Below, in pieces: positions 26,091 through 35,028 of a stretch of DNA of 42,517 bases. The stretch is from Legionella sp. Its GTDB lineage: Bacteria > Pseudomonadota > Gammaproteobacteria > Legionellales > Legionellaceae. Each line of letters starts with the position of its first letter. Position 1 is the stretch's first letter. The DNA is taken from positions 1-42,517 of the forward strand of contig JAUXYG010000042.1 of NCBI GenBank assembly GCA_030694525.1, given 5' to 3'. The notes below the pieces were generated by a model that was not told the origin of the DNA, searched no databases, and worked only from the letters and a program-made list of their open reading frames with translations. Position numbers and translations under genes: made by a program.

Positions 26091-26417
26091 TATTCAAAAA
26101 ATTATGTTGTGCCAGGGGGAAGTTGCACCTGGATGCCTTTTTAACCCAAATAGTGCAAAGGATCCACGCGGTGCGGTTTTTACTGGAGCAGGGGTTGCAA
26201 GAGTCGGTAAAATAGAAAGAAAGATTGGGCAAGTATGTGGTGTTAAATATGGATAGAATAGGGTTTTTTTGATATTAGTCACTTATCGAGAACAGTTAGG
26301 CTGAAGTTCTTTTTCTTATTATGGAGTAGGGTGTTACAAATTACTACATTTTAACATAAAAACCAAGTCGTCTCTCTTTCTTGATCATAATTAACTTATT
26401 GATTTATATAGGAAAAA

Positions 26418-26494
26418 TGGTGCGCTCGGAGGGACTCGAACCCCCGACACCTTGGTTCGAAGCCAAGTACTCTATCCAGCTGAGCTACGAGCGC
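26418..26494 (-). tRNA. tRNA-Arg (anticodon TCG)
   Basis: A 77-nt tRNA with CCA encoded. Acceptor arm GCGCTCG pairs with CGAGCGC, the anticodon stem CTTGG/CCAAG encloses TCG, and the T-arm carries GGTTCGAGTCC. Its anticodon-loop-to-3' part is repeated at 23063-23107, so it is the integration site of the relic island. It is downstream of two tRNA-Lys genes on the same strand. Confidence 0.95.
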
Positions 26495-26553
26495 GATGGG
26501 GTGTGGTTTTGTAGGTAAATTACTCTGTTTGTACTTGCTAAGTAGTACTAAAA

Positions 26554-26629
26554 TGGTGGGCCGTATAGGATTTGAACCTATGACACAGAGGTTAAAAGCC
26601 TCCTGCTCTACCAACTGAGCTAACGGCCC
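26554..26629 (-). tRNA. tRNA-Lys (anticodon TTT), copy 1
   Basis: A 76-nt tRNA with CCA encoded. Acceptor arm GGGCCGT pairs with ACGGCCC, and the anticodon loop CTTTTAA gives TTT (Lys). It is identical over its length to the tRNA at 26690-26765. Confidence 0.95.
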
Positions 26630-26689
26630 ATTACAGGGTATTCATTTTCTACAACTTACTTACAAACTGTTGGTATCAGTTTTTTAAAC

Positions 26690-26765
26690 TGGTGGGCCGT
26701 ATAGGATTTGAACCTATGACACAGAGGTTAAAAGCCTCCTGCTCTACCAACTGAGCTAACGGCCC
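26690..26765 (-). tRNA. tRNA-Lys (anticodon TTT), copy 2
   Basis: A 76-nt tRNA identical to the previous one, 60 bases upstream of it on the minus strand. It is the first gene of the Lys-Lys-Arg tRNA operon. Confidence 0.95.
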
Positions 26766-26778
26766 TAAAGAGGCTGAA

Positions 26779-26806
26779 ATCATACCGTATTAGCGTAGAA
26801 ATTCAA
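26779..26806 (-). promoter_or_regulatory. Promoter of the tRNA Lys-Lys-Arg operon
   Basis: On the minus strand, TTGAAT (26801-26806) and TATGAT (26779-26784) are 16 bp apart and end 14 bases before the first tRNA. The fit to a sigma-70 promoter is good. Confidence 0.65.
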
Positions 26807-26848
26807 GTGTTTTTATGGATTATTTTATTATTAATACTTAGGTGCACG

Positions 26849-27724
26849 CTAAACCCTGTTTTTAATAAGGGCATTCTGTTTAATATTGGTCAAATTCTCT
26901 TCGGTAGCCAAAATCTGCCAATTAGCTGCACTGAGTTTATTCTTTAGCAAAGACAAATCGTTACGCGGGGTTAGTATAAGAATGATATCAGCACCTAATG
27001 CACCACATCCTTTAATGGCTAATACTTCAGGGTACGTTTTAAGCAAATTTATAAAATTTAGACTGTGGGACGCAATCAGGTTCAATTGTACCAGGCTGTT
27101 GTGATAATCATTGATACATTTGATGATTTGTTCTTCATTGCACTGGTCAAAAGCGTTTTTTGCCTTATCCACTATCGCGGATAGTTCGCTTATGGAGTCA
27201 GGAAGAACAGCATCCTGAAGATGATGATGGGTGGCAAGTTTTACACCTGTATGCAGAAGAATGAACGACAGATTTTCAAATGGCCAGTCGTAGGAAAGTA
27301 TGTTGTTTTTCCCTTTATTAATATAAACGCAGCCATTTTGAGATTGCGCTATGACATCATATCCACTTGGCCTTAGTCCTTTGCCTGACCAGGATGATTT
27401 ATAATAAGCCTGAAGCATATCACTCATAGCTGGCTCATGATGAGTTAAATCACAATGGGCTAAATAAGCTCCTAAAAATTGTGCACTTGAAGCTCCAAGT
27501 CCACCTTGTCCCTTATAGGGATCGGAAAAAACAAGTCCTGACTTGTGACCATTTGCATGCCACCATGATCCAGCAGGCGATTCCTGATGAATATTGGTTA
27601 AACCAGGTTTACTTGTAAGTTCTAATTCAAAGCAGGGGCTGGTAGTGAGAATTATGGCTGAGGCTTCAGCTACAGCAGCATATTCACCTAATAAAAAAGT
27701 TTTGGCAGGAATGTTCCATTTCAT
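26849..27724 (-). CDS. GHMP kinase, probable phosphomevalonate kinase
   Basis: The 291-aa protein begins with the GHMP N-terminal strand KTFLLGEYAAVAEASAIIL and carries the phosphate loop GQGGLGASSAQ at 72-82. The third motif (IKGCGALGADIILIL, about 235-249) is present in a modified form. It is the third gene of the operon fni - HMG-CoA reductase - this gene, overlapping the reductase by four bases. Since the decarboxylase and mevalonate kinase lie in the second mevalonate operon, phosphomevalonate kinase is the step left for this gene. That assignment is by elimination. Family membership is clear. Confidence 0.82.
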   Translation of the reverse strand: MKWNIPAKTFLLGEYAAVAEASAIILTTSPCFELELTSKPGLTNIHQESPAGSWWHANGHKSGLVFSDPYKGQGGLGASSAQFLGAYLAHCDLTHHEPAMSDMLQAYYKSSWSGKGLRPSGYDVIAQSQNGCVYINKGKNNILSYDWPFENLSFILLHTGVKLATHHHLQDAVLPDSISELSAIVDKAKNAFDQCNEEQIIKCINDYHNSLVQLNLIASHSLNFINLLKTYPEVLAIKGCGALGADIILILTPRNDLSLLKNKLSAANWQILATEENLTNIKQNALIKNRV

Positions 27725-29019
27725 GCAGTAACCTCTGCTTGCCTGATTTCTGCTAGTAAAACTTTTGCGTGATTTAAACTGATTCTTTTATTTAAGTCCA
27801 GCCATTCCTGTAATCGCACTTTGAGTAATGGCATTTCAAATTCATTAGCTCCTGCTACAAGCAAAAGGTTATCAATATGTAATTTCATATGCCCCTGAAT
27901 AATCCCTTCTGTACACAGCGCGGTAAGTGCTCCAAGATTTTGCACCAAGCCAACTGCCGCTATCACTTGTGACAGCTCATTAGCCGAATGTACGTCTAAC
28001 ATACGCAGACACATTTTAGCCGTAGGATGAATTGAGGTAACACCACCCACAGTTCCAACAATTAATGGAGCTGACAAAGTTCCGGTTAAAATATTATCTT
28101 TAAAACGCCAACGTGTGATTGCCTCATATCTACCTGATCGCGCAGCATACGCATGAATACCTGCTTCGACGGCTCGCCAGTCATTACCGGTTGCAATTAA
28201 AACGGGATCAATACCATTCATCACTCCTTTGTTATGAGTGGCTGCGCGGTAGGGATCCATTTCAGCAAATAGGGAAGCCTCCTGAATTTTATGACCTAAT
28301 GACGGGTCTATATTATGAATGCGTACCTGGGCTGATGTAATCTTTTGATCGTTTAAATTGGACAAGATACACATAGTGACTTTTTCACCGGTGAGCTGCT
28401 CTATGGGTTCTTTTAAATACTCCAGAACCTGATTGATGATGTTTGCACCCATCGCATCGCAACTGTTCATGGTGAGGTGAATTATTACCATTGTTTTACC
28501 ATCATCACGCGGAAGTTGGCGTAGGTGTAAATCCACTACTCCGCCTCCGCGTTTGACCATATTTGCTGCAACGTCTTCATTTGCTTTTTGAATTAAATAC
28601 AGTTTGTTTTCTGCAAAAATATGTGAAAATCTGGTGAAGTTGACTACTTCAGCTAATTGAATTTGGCCTAATATACAATCACCCTCAATCCAGGTGGTTA
28701 TGTCGCCTTGCTGTCTTATCCATTTTGCAGATTTCGATAAGGCCGCAATGATAGAGGTCTCTTCAACGGCCAGGGGTATGACATAATCACGGCCATTGAT
28801 ATTGAAATTGGTAGCTACACCAAGGGGTAATTGAAAATAACCGATCACATTTTCAATTAATTTATCTGCAAGATCCATATTATGGATCCCGCCTTGCTTT
28901 AGGAAGTTCATATCCTCTTGAGTGAGTGCACCTAAACTCAATAATCTCTCAAATCTTTGTTCCCGAGATAGTTTTGAAAATCCAGTGAATAATTCATCGG
29001 CATTGGAAGCTATAGACAT
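27721..29019 (-). CDS. mvaA: Class II hydroxymethylglutaryl-CoA reductase
   Basis: The 432-aa protein reduces HMG-CoA to mevalonate with NAD(P)H. Landmarks are PLAVEETSIIAALSKSAKW (catalytic Glu at 86-87), DAMGANIINQVLEYL (cofactor site), HNKGVMNGIDPVLIATGNDW then RAVEAGIHAYAARSG (catalytic Lys/Asp region) and EGIIQGHMKLH (catalytic His). It is shaped like the class II enzymes of Pseudomonas mevalonii type, with no membrane anchor. It overlaps fni by 10 bases and the GHMP kinase by four, so the three are one operon. Confidence 0.95.
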   Translation of the reverse strand: MSIASNADELFTGFSKLSREQRFERLLSLGALTQEDMNFLKQGGIHNMDLADKLIENVIGYFQLPLGVATNFNINGRDYVIPLAVEETSIIAALSKSAKWIRQQGDITTWIEGDCILGQIQLAEVVNFTRFSHIFAENKLYLIQKANEDVAANMVKRGGGVVDLHLRQLPRDDGKTMVIIHLTMNSCDAMGANIINQVLEYLKEPIEQLTGEKVTMCILSNLNDQKITSAQVRIHNIDPSLGHKIQEASLFAEMDPYRAATHNKGVMNGIDPVLIATGNDWRAVEAGIHAYAARSGRYEAITRWRFKDNILTGTLSAPLIVGTVGGVTSIHPTAKMCLRMLDVHSANELSQVIAAVGLVQNLGALTALCTEGIIQGHMKLHIDNLLLVAGANEFEMPLLKVRLQEWLDLNKRISLNHAKVLLAEIRQAEVTA

Positions 29020-30038
29020 GCCTTCTCCTTTAATGCATCAAGTGTTGGACTGCCGGTACAAAACATGGCGGTTTTTAATTCATATTCAATAATATTCATT
29101 TTTTGCCAAACGTCTTCGGTAGATAATAAAGCCGCTTCTAACATGGGTTTCGCGAACCCTACGGTAGTGGCACCTAAAGCAACTAATTTAGCTGCATCCA
29201 GGCCGTGTCGCACACCACCAGATCCCCAAACTTCAAAATTGGGGTTTATTATTTGCGCGTTAATGACGCTTTGAACGGTATCAATTCCCCAGTTTCTAAA
29301 TGTTGTTGCTGTTTGATGTCGAATGGGATCATTCGTGGCGCGATGTCCTTCTATTCTTCCCCAATGCGTGCCTCCTACACCGCTTACATCAACGGCTGCA
29401 ACACCTGTTTGATTGATGCGTTGAAGCGTTTGTTGTGAAAAGCCACAACCTGTTTCTTTTAAAATAATGGGTACTGGGAGAGCAGTTACTAATTGATCTA
29501 ATGCTTCCCAACATCCTTTAAAATCAGTGGTGCCTTCAGGCTGAATAGCTTCCTGTAGCGGGTTGCAATGAATGATAAGAGCCTGGGCAGATAGGGCATC
29601 AATCAGTCGTAAAATTGCAGCGGCAGGAGTTGTTATTATTTGAGCTAGGCCAATATTACTAAATAGGGCGACATCAGGAAATTTTTTGCGCAGAGGTGCC
29701 CATTCAAAAGCGGCATTTTTATCGGTTAATTCCCGTCGTTGTGACCCTACACCCATGGCCCATCCCGTTTGAGAGCAAGCCTCCATAAGCCTAAAGTTTA
29801 TATCGGCTGCATGTTCATGGCCTGCGGTCATGGAGCTGATAATAAATGGGGTGTTTACATTTTGGCTAAACCGGGTACTTTTGATGGAAATATCATTAAA
29901 ATTAATATCGGGCATGGCTTCATGGATTAAATGAAGGGCGTCAAAAGGGTTTAATTCACTGCTTTGATTAGCCGGCATTAGGGCAAGTTCGATGTGATCA
30001 CGTTTTCTTTGCTCAAACTGGCTGTAGTCGTTTTTCAT
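29010..30038 (-). CDS. fni: Type 2 isopentenyl-diphosphate isomerase
   Basis: The 342-aa FMN- and NADPH-dependent enzyme converts IPP to DMAPP. Seen are RKRDHIELAL near the N-terminus, FIISSMTAGH, MGVGSQRREL, LFSNIGLAQ, IHCNPLQEAIQPEG, VDVSGVGGTHWGRIE and the FMN phosphate site WGSGGVRHGLDAAK. It is the first gene of the minus-strand mevalonate operon. Length is normal. Confidence 0.95.
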   Translation of the reverse strand: MKNDYSQFEQRKRDHIELALMPANQSSELNPFDALHLIHEAMPDINFNDISIKSTRFSQNVNTPFIISSMTAGHEHAADINFRLMEACSQTGWAMGVGSQRRELTDKNAAFEWAPLRKKFPDVALFSNIGLAQIITTPAAAILRLIDALSAQALIIHCNPLQEAIQPEGTTDFKGCWEALDQLVTALPVPIILKETGCGFSQQTLQRINQTGVAAVDVSGVGGTHWGRIEGHRATNDPIRHQTATTFRNWGIDTVQSVINAQIINPNFEVWGSGGVRHGLDAAKLVALGATTVGFAKPMLEAALLSTEDVWQKMNIIEYELKTAMFCTGSPTLDALKEKACL

Positions 30039-30123
30039 TCCAGACTCTAAAAGATGAAAAAATTTGTAACAACTTTATCATAAAGCATGTATTCAAACCA
30101 TATAGAAAAGGGTTTATGGAATA

Positions 30124-30159
30124 CGCCTTTAACATGATTTTCTCTCTATGTTAAAGGCG
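30124..30159 (-). terminator. Stem-loop after the small secreted-protein gene
   Basis: CGCCTTTAACAT (30124-30135) and ATGTTAAAGGCG (30148-30159) form a perfect 12-bp stem with a 12-base loop, nine bases past the stop of the 92-aa gene and 85 bases before fni. It separates the two minus-strand units although no T-run follows. Confidence 0.6.
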
Positions 30160-30167
30160 ATATATGA

Positions 30168-30446
30168 TTACCAGCGATAACGCCAATTATAGCCTGGTCT
30201 GTAGTAATAGCGATGATTATAGTAAGGGCGGTAATACGGACGATAGTATGGTCGGTAATAGGGTCTGTAGCTGCGATAATGTCTGTTAATGAACGCCATT
30301 TCGACAACTGGAGTTAGGGATACTGTTGTATTAATTTCCCTAGGGGTCGCATTGGCGGGGGATATGAACAGTAATCCACCAATAAGTAAGGTAAATCCTG
30401 CTGCATATTTTATTGCACTGGTACATTTGTCGATACACTTATCCAT
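30168..30446 (-). CDS. Small exported Tyr/Arg-rich repeat protein (92 aa)
   Basis: An N-terminal Lys/Cys stretch is followed by a hydrophobic segment (residues 14-32) ending SPANA, a good signal peptidase I site, so the protein is exported. The mature part is short; its second half is a tandem of RPYY (four to five copies) and ends with Tyr/Arg-rich HRYYYRPGYNWRYRW. Such Tyr/Pro/Arg tails occur in small periplasmic or surface proteins of unknown function. The family is not identified. Confidence 0.75.
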   Translation of the reverse strand: MDKCIDKCTSAIKYAAGFTLLIGGLLFISPANATPREINTTVSLTPVVEMAFINRHYRSYRPYYRPYYRPYYRPYYNHRYYYRPGYNWRYRW

Positions 30447-30658
30447 TTGTATACTCCAAAAATACTTTTGTACTAGCTTAAAGTATAGTTTAATTTTGCA
30501 TCAATTGATTGTTTATTGAGCACTATTTGTTGGTGAGAGTTAATTTGGTGGCAAGGATTGTTAAATTTTGTTTAGGATTTGACATTGTTTGACGGTTGAT
30601 TTGTTCGTAATTTGGGTTTAGCAAATTGGGAATGTTCCATTTGAAGAGATAACTGGAT

Positions 30659-30677
30659 CCCGCGAACAAGTCGCGGG
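30659..30677. repeat. REP-like GC-rich hairpin
   Basis: CCCGCGA (30659-30665), a 5-base loop ACAAG, then TCGCGGG (30671-30677). It is a perfect 7-bp GC stem in AT-rich DNA, resembling REP-type palindromes. Its last three bases belong to the first copy of the following direct repeat. Confidence 0.6.
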
Positions 30678-30732
30678 ACGTAGGACTTTGTTATCTCGGG
30701 ACATAGGACTTGCTTTCAGGGACATAGGACTT
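30675..30732 (+). repeat. Three direct repeats of GGGACRTAGGACTT
   Basis: Copies are at 30675-30688 (with G at the variable base), 30698-30711 and 30719-30732 (with A). They start 23 and 21 bases apart, roughly two helical turns. No gene crosses them. A protein-binding array or a degenerate satellite tied to the adjacent palindrome is possible. Confidence 0.65.
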
Positions 30733-30992
30733 TTGCTTTAAGGGAATAAATCGTAATATTGGTATTTTCAGTTAATCACAATTTGAGCTGTCATAAGTAA
30801 TTATAAGGTGTTGTTATTAGGATACCCCGATAGAGGTATTCAGTAATGTATATAACTACAAAATTAAATCTTTTGACAAAATTGTTACAATTCACTTCTA
30901 AATTTAACCAAAAATTTTAGATTAGCTATAGTTTTATTTTCCGTTCTGACTTACACTGTGGCCATTTATTGTTCACAAACAAGGAGTTAGGT

Positions 30993-32060
30993 ATGGGTCA
31001 GTTCGTTACAAATGTGTTAAATGAATTAGAAATTCAATTAGGAGACTATTCTGACGAGGAGAATGAATCATTTAAACTGGTTGCTAACCAATTAGATAAT
31101 CTTCATGAGAATTTAGGTCCTCTTATGGGTGGATTGTTTGCTAAAATGTATCGAGAAAATTTAAAGAAAAATCTTTATGTCCCCAATTCGCTCTTACCGA
31201 ATAAGTTAGTTTTGGCTTTGAATACCATGCATCAAAAAATTGCTCAATTATGTGAATCGATTGAGTCTAATGATATAACAAAATCTTTAAAAAATTCCTC
31301 CAGTTCCAATTCATCCAGTGGTTCAGCTTCTGATAATGAGGACTCGGATACTTTAGATAAAGTGTATATCAATTATGAAGAATCTGAGGAAGAAGAGAAA
31401 GCACAAGCTGATAAAGATATTGAAAAAGATAGTAAAAAGATTACTGATGATGAGAGTCAAATTAAAAAATTTATTGAAGAGAATCGTGTCGAGTGCGGTT
31501 TTGATGATCCGTCATCACCTCCTACATCACCTTCAAAGAAAGTAATATTCATTGATGTATCCTCCACACTGCAACCCCTAAATTCAGATAGGCCTAATCA
31601 GGAAGTTACAACGATATTACCTCCCCGTAATGTTTTAAGACACATGAAATTAGAAACAGAAGTCGTACCTTATTTAAAAGCTTTAGCAGAACATAAAAAA
31701 GACTTAGTGTTACGTCGTCAACGTGAGCACCTTACTAATCAGGATAATTATACTAAGGCCATAACAGCAATCGACAATATTCTCACAGCTGTACCTAATC
31801 TTAATAAGAAGTATATTAACAATGAAATGACCACTGAAGATTATAAAAAGGATACTAAAGCAATTCTGGAGGCAAACCAATCCGACCTGAAAAAACATCG
31901 TGGGCCTAAAGAATTAGTCATTAATTTGTTAGCATTTTTCGGCACTATTGGGATTGCACATGCAATTAATCGTTTTTGTTTATTTAAATGTGATACTAAC
32001 TCGAGCAAGATTGTTAAGGGCATGGAGGCATCACTGAATAGTTTAAATACAAATTCATAA
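30993..32060 (+). CDS. Hypothetical protein, effector-like (355 aa)
   Basis: The ATG at 30993 is used because AAGGAG (30981-30986) lies six bases upstream; an in-frame TTG at 30969 lacks such a site. The N-terminal 90 residues look helical. Residues about 100-125 are a Ser/Asn tract, followed by an acidic segment (EESEEEEKAQADKDIEKDSK). A proline-rich stretch (DDPSSPPTSPSKK) comes next. The C-terminal third is helical, with a hydrophobic patch ELVINLLAFFGTIGIAHAIN close to the end. I do not recognise the family. Disordered, acidic and Ser-rich linkers between helical domains are frequent in Dot/Icm substrates, so effector status is a guess. Confidence 0.7.
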   Translation: MGQFVTNVLNELEIQLGDYSDEENESFKLVANQLDNLHENLGPLMGGLFAKMYRENLKKNLYVPNSLLPNKLVLALNTMHQKIAQLCESIESNDITKSLKNSSSSNSSSGSASDNEDSDTLDKVYINYEESEEEEKAQADKDIEKDSKKITDDESQIKKFIEENRVECGFDDPSSPPTSPSKKVIFIDVSSTLQPLNSDRPNQEVTTILPPRNVLRHMKLETEVVPYLKALAEHKKDLVLRRQREHLTNQDNYTKAITAIDNILTAVPNLNKKYINNEMTTEDYKKDTKAILEANQSDLKKHRGPKELVINLLAFFGTIGIAHAINRFCLFKCDTNSSKIVKGMEASLNSLNTNS

Positions 32061-32069
32061 ATATCTTTA

Positions 32070-32107
32070 ATTAATTATTTGGCTGCTTATACAGCCAAAT
32101 AATTAAT
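32070..32107 (+). terminator. Strong terminator hairpin after the 355-aa gene
   Basis: A perfect 16-bp stem, ATTAATTATTTGGCTG (32070-32085) and its complement at 32092-32107, closes a CTTATA loop ten bases after the stop. It is followed by the pyrimidine-rich CTCTTCTTCATTT. Confidence 0.75.
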
Positions 32108-32219
32108 CTCTTCTTCATTTAAGCAGTTTCAATGTCTTTAAAACGGATTAATTTTTATAACTTTGCGCTAGCAGGGTATTTCGTATTATCCTTATGACGA
32201 ATAATATTATGATAAGATC

Positions 32220-33341
32220 ATGAAACCACAAAACGCCCAAATTGTTTTTGATAAAGATGAAGGCCTCTACCAATGCAGTGGAAATTGGACGGTTTTGCGT
32301 CTTGCTGATTTTCAAAAATCTGAATTGACAGAACATCAGGAGGGGCAGCAGTTAAAGATCAGTGGTAAATCAATTAATTCTTTTGATAGCGCTGGTGCGT
32401 TGGCTCTGACTCGATGGGTGCATCAGCTGGAACACGATGGCAACCTGGTTGAACTCATTGATTTTTCCAAAAAGCAGCAGGAATTACTGTCCTTAATTGG
32501 GGATAAAAAAGAGTACATTGACTATCAAATTCCATCCACACCCGATCCAGGCATTCTTTATCACATAGGTAAAGAATCTGAAAATAAGTTACTGCAAATT
32601 GATGGCTTGCTTATTTTAATTGGAGATTTGAGCACCAAATTTTTTGAAGCTTTGGGAGATTGGCGTCGCTTCCAAATCCCGAGTATTGTTTCTAATATCA
32701 ATTCGGCAGGGCTTCAGGCATTACCTATTGTTGCCTTACTCTCTTTTCTTATTGGAGTGGTACTTGCTTATCAGATGGGACTGCAATTGGCGACTTATGG
32801 GGCCAATATTTTTATAGCCTATTTATCGGGAATGGCTATTTTTCGTGAGTTTGCTCCGCTAATTACCGCAATTATTGTGGCAGGAAGGACAAGCTCTGCA
32901 TTCACTGCTCAAATTGGCAGTATGAAAGTGAATGAGGAAATAGACGCATTATTGACCATGGGTCTTTCCCCCACTGAATTATTAGTGCTTCCAAAAGTGA
33001 TAGGGCTATTAATTGTTTTTCCTTTGTTAATTTTTTGGGCAGATATATTCAGTATCATTGGCGCCATGATTATGTCCAAAACCATGCTTAATGTAGGTTT
33101 TGAGGATTTTCTCCAGCGATTACGTGAAACAGTTGGCTTATCGCAAATGATGTTGGGTTTGTACAAAGCTCCAGTATTTGCTCTGTTAATAGCTCTTGTG
33201 GGATGCTTTCAGGGCTTTAGAGTTGAATCGAGTGCTGATAGTATAGGAAGTCAAACAACAAAAAGCGTGGTACAGGCCTTGTTCTTAATAATAATAGCGG
33301 ATGCTGTATTTTCTATAATTTACAGTTGGATGAAGCTTTAG
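32220..33341 (+). CDS. mlaE: MlaE-family ABC permease with fused N-terminal STAS domain
   Basis: The 373-aa protein has two parts. Residues 1-95 look like a STAS domain (SGKSINSFDSAGALALTRWV), the role MlaB plays as a separate protein in E. coli. Residues about 125-373 are the MlaE permease: FQIPSIVSNINSAGLQALPI, then FIAYLSGMAIFREFAPLITA, GRTSSAFTAQIGSMKVNEEI (coupling helix) and ALFLIIIADAVFSIIYSW. It moves phospholipids between the membranes with the ATPase and the MCE protein encoded next. It ends one base before the ATPase ATG. Confidence 0.93.
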   Translation: MKPQNAQIVFDKDEGLYQCSGNWTVLRLADFQKSELTEHQEGQQLKISGKSINSFDSAGALALTRWVHQLEHDGNLVELIDFSKKQQELLSLIGDKKEYIDYQIPSTPDPGILYHIGKESENKLLQIDGLLILIGDLSTKFFEALGDWRRFQIPSIVSNINSAGLQALPIVALLSFLIGVVLAYQMGLQLATYGANIFIAYLSGMAIFREFAPLITAIIVAGRTSSAFTAQIGSMKVNEEIDALLTMGLSPTELLVLPKVIGLLIVFPLLIFWADIFSIIGAMIMSKTMLNVGFEDFLQRLRETVGLSQMMLGLYKAPVFALLIALVGCFQGFRVESSADSIGSQTTKSVVQALFLIIIADAVFSIIYSWMKL

Positions 33342-34079
33342 ATGTCGGAGCCGGTCATTGAAATTAAAGGAATGAAAAATTTTCTCGGTGGTCACTGGGT
33401 TCATTCCGATGTTAATTTGACCGTTAACCGGGGAGAGATTCTCGCAATTATTGGTGGTTCCGGCAGTGGGAAGACGACTATATTACGCAGTTTATTAATG
33501 TTATTAAAACCCACTGAGGGGACGATTAAAATATTTGGGGAGGATCTCTCCCAGCTTGATTCGCATCAGGCATTTATGCTTCGTCGCCGATGGGGGATGC
33601 TTTTTCAACACAGCGCGCTATTTTCTGCGATGACGGTGCTGGAAAATATAATGTTTCCCATGCGAGAATTTAGTAGTCTGAACCCTGAATTCATGCAGGA
33701 ATTGGCTTTATTAAAGATTGCTTTAGTTGGCTTGCCCAAAGATGCTGCTGGTAAATACCCTGCAGAACTAAGTGGGGGTATGCAACGCAGGGCAGCAGCG
33801 GCAAGAGCAATTGCGATGGATCCCGAATTATTGTTTCTTGATGAACCAACAACAGGACTTGATCCTCGCGGAGCTCGTTTGTTTGATGACTTAATTGTTT
33901 TTTTAAGAGATGAGTTAAACCTTACTGTTGTCATGGTAAGCCATGATATAGAATCTTTAAAAAGAGCTACTGATCGAGTAGCTTTTGTTGGTGATGGGAA
34001 AATTTTAAGTGTAGAACCCATCAAAGAATTGATGCACAATGATAACCCATTAATCGCTGATTATTTTAGCAAAGTGTAA
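33342..34079 (+). CDS. mlaF: MlaF-family ABC transporter ATPase
   Basis: The 245-aa ATPase has Walker A GGSGSGKTT, signature LSGGMQRRAAAARA, Walker B LLFLDEPTTGLDP and the switch His in VVMVSHD. It powers the MCE lipid transporter formed with the neighbours. The gene begins at the base after the mlaE TAG stop, so translation is coupled. Confidence 0.94.
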   Translation: MSEPVIEIKGMKNFLGGHWVHSDVNLTVNRGEILAIIGGSGSGKTTILRSLLMLLKPTEGTIKIFGEDLSQLDSHQAFMLRRRWGMLFQHSALFSAMTVLENIMFPMREFSSLNPEFMQELALLKIALVGLPKDAAGKYPAELSGGMQRRAAAARAIAMDPELLFLDEPTTGLDPRGARLFDDLIVFLRDELNLTVVMVSHDIESLKRATDRVAFVGDGKILSVEPIKELMHNDNPLIADYFSKV

Positions 34080-34103
34080 TCGGGTAAACTGAGGATAAAT
34101 TTC

Positions 34104-35027
34104 TTGGAATCAAAGACCAACTACACCATTGTGGGAGTAGTCGTACTTGTGTTAGCGGCAGGTCTGCTGTCGACTGCATTATGGCTGTCCGTCGGGTTCA
34201 ATCAAAAAGAATATTCTTTATATACGGTATATCTTCATGAATCCGTAGCAGGACTAAATCCTGAGTCTCCCGTTAAATTTAATGGTGTTCAGGTTGGGTT
34301 TGTAAAAGAAATCAAATTAAATGCTAATGATCCCAGGCAAGTTGAGCTTACCCTAAGTATCGAACAGGATACACCAATCACGACAAGTACATTTGCCACC
34401 CTGATATCTCAGGGCATTACCGGAGTTACCTATGTAGGTTTATCCGCATCATCGGCTGATTTAACGCCCATTCGACAAATGCCCGGGGAGCCCTATCCGG
34501 TTATACCCGCAAAGCCATCATTATTTAACCAACTGGATTCAATTCTTAAAGAAGTATCTGAGAATGTAAATAAGGTGAGCAATCAAACTCAACGCATATT
34601 TAACGAGGAAAATGCATTATATATAAAAAATTCCCTGGCGAATCTGGATGAGTTTACGGGTGTTATTGCCAAAAACAGCGATAATATCAATCGCAGCCTT
34701 AACAGCGTTGATACTTTCTTGGCCAACATGGCTAAGGTTAGCAAGGATTTTCCCGCAATTCTTAAAGAATTAAAGACTGGGGTTAATCGTTTTAATTCGT
34801 TGGCCGTTGATATTAGTGAAGCAGGTAAGAATGTATCCAAAACAATGGTATCCGGTAAAAACACTATTGATAAAATTTCGCAGCAGACATTACCACCGGC
34901 TCTGGTATTATTACGCCGATTAAACGCGATAGCTGCAAATCTTGAAAAGGTAAGTAACGACATGCGGCTAAATCCCTCAGTAATTATTCGTGGCACCAAA
35001 CCGCCTCAACCAGGGCCTGGAGAATAA
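34104..35027 (+). CDS. MCE (MlaD-like) protein, single MCE domain with long C-terminal coil
   Basis: The 307-aa protein starts at TTG 34104 (GAGGAT lies shortly upstream). One membrane helix (about 6-28) is followed by an MCE domain (about 38-125: [20 protein letters not shown], then GFVKEIKLN, then [13 protein letters not shown]). The rest is a helical, coiled-coil-like tail with NLEKVSNDM near the end. E. coli MlaD is only ~183 aa, so this is the longer kind seen in MCE systems with an auxiliary lipoprotein, and the tail may span much of the periplasm. It lies 24 bp after the ATPase. Confidence 0.92.
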   Translation: MESKTNYTIVGVVVLVLAAGLLSTALWLSVGFNQKEYSLYTVYLHESVAGLNPESPVKFNGVQVGFVKEIKLNANDPRQVELTLSIEQDTPITTSTFATLISQGITGVTYVGLSASSADLTPIRQMPGEPYPVIPAKPSLFNQLDSILKEVSENVNKVSNQTQRIFNEENALYIKNSLANLDEFTGVIAKNSDNINRSLNSVDTFLANMAKVSKDFPAILKELKTGVNRFNSLAVDISEAGKNVSKTMVSGKNTIDKISQQTLPPALVLLRRLNAIAANLEKVSNDMRLNPSVIIRGTKPPQPGPGE

Positions 35028-35028
35028 C

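Larger units (their letters stand above)
30447..30992. other. 546-bp intergenic region with repeats
   Basis: It holds a strong hairpin (30659-30677), a three-copy direct repeat (30675-30732) and TTGACA (30873-30878), a possible -35 for the gene at 30993, with only a poor -10 (TTCTAA) 17 bases on. I see no coding frame. Confidence 0.45.

Noticed and set aside
26035..26256. 73-codon plus-strand frame with AGGAGG upstream
   Set aside because: The spacing to its ATG is 12 bases, and the overlapping DUF2188-like frame explains the ribosome site better.
26554..26765. Duplicated tRNA-Lys genes as a second integration footprint
   Set aside because: Both copies are full-length and identical with a short spacer, which is ordinary tandem tRNA duplication.
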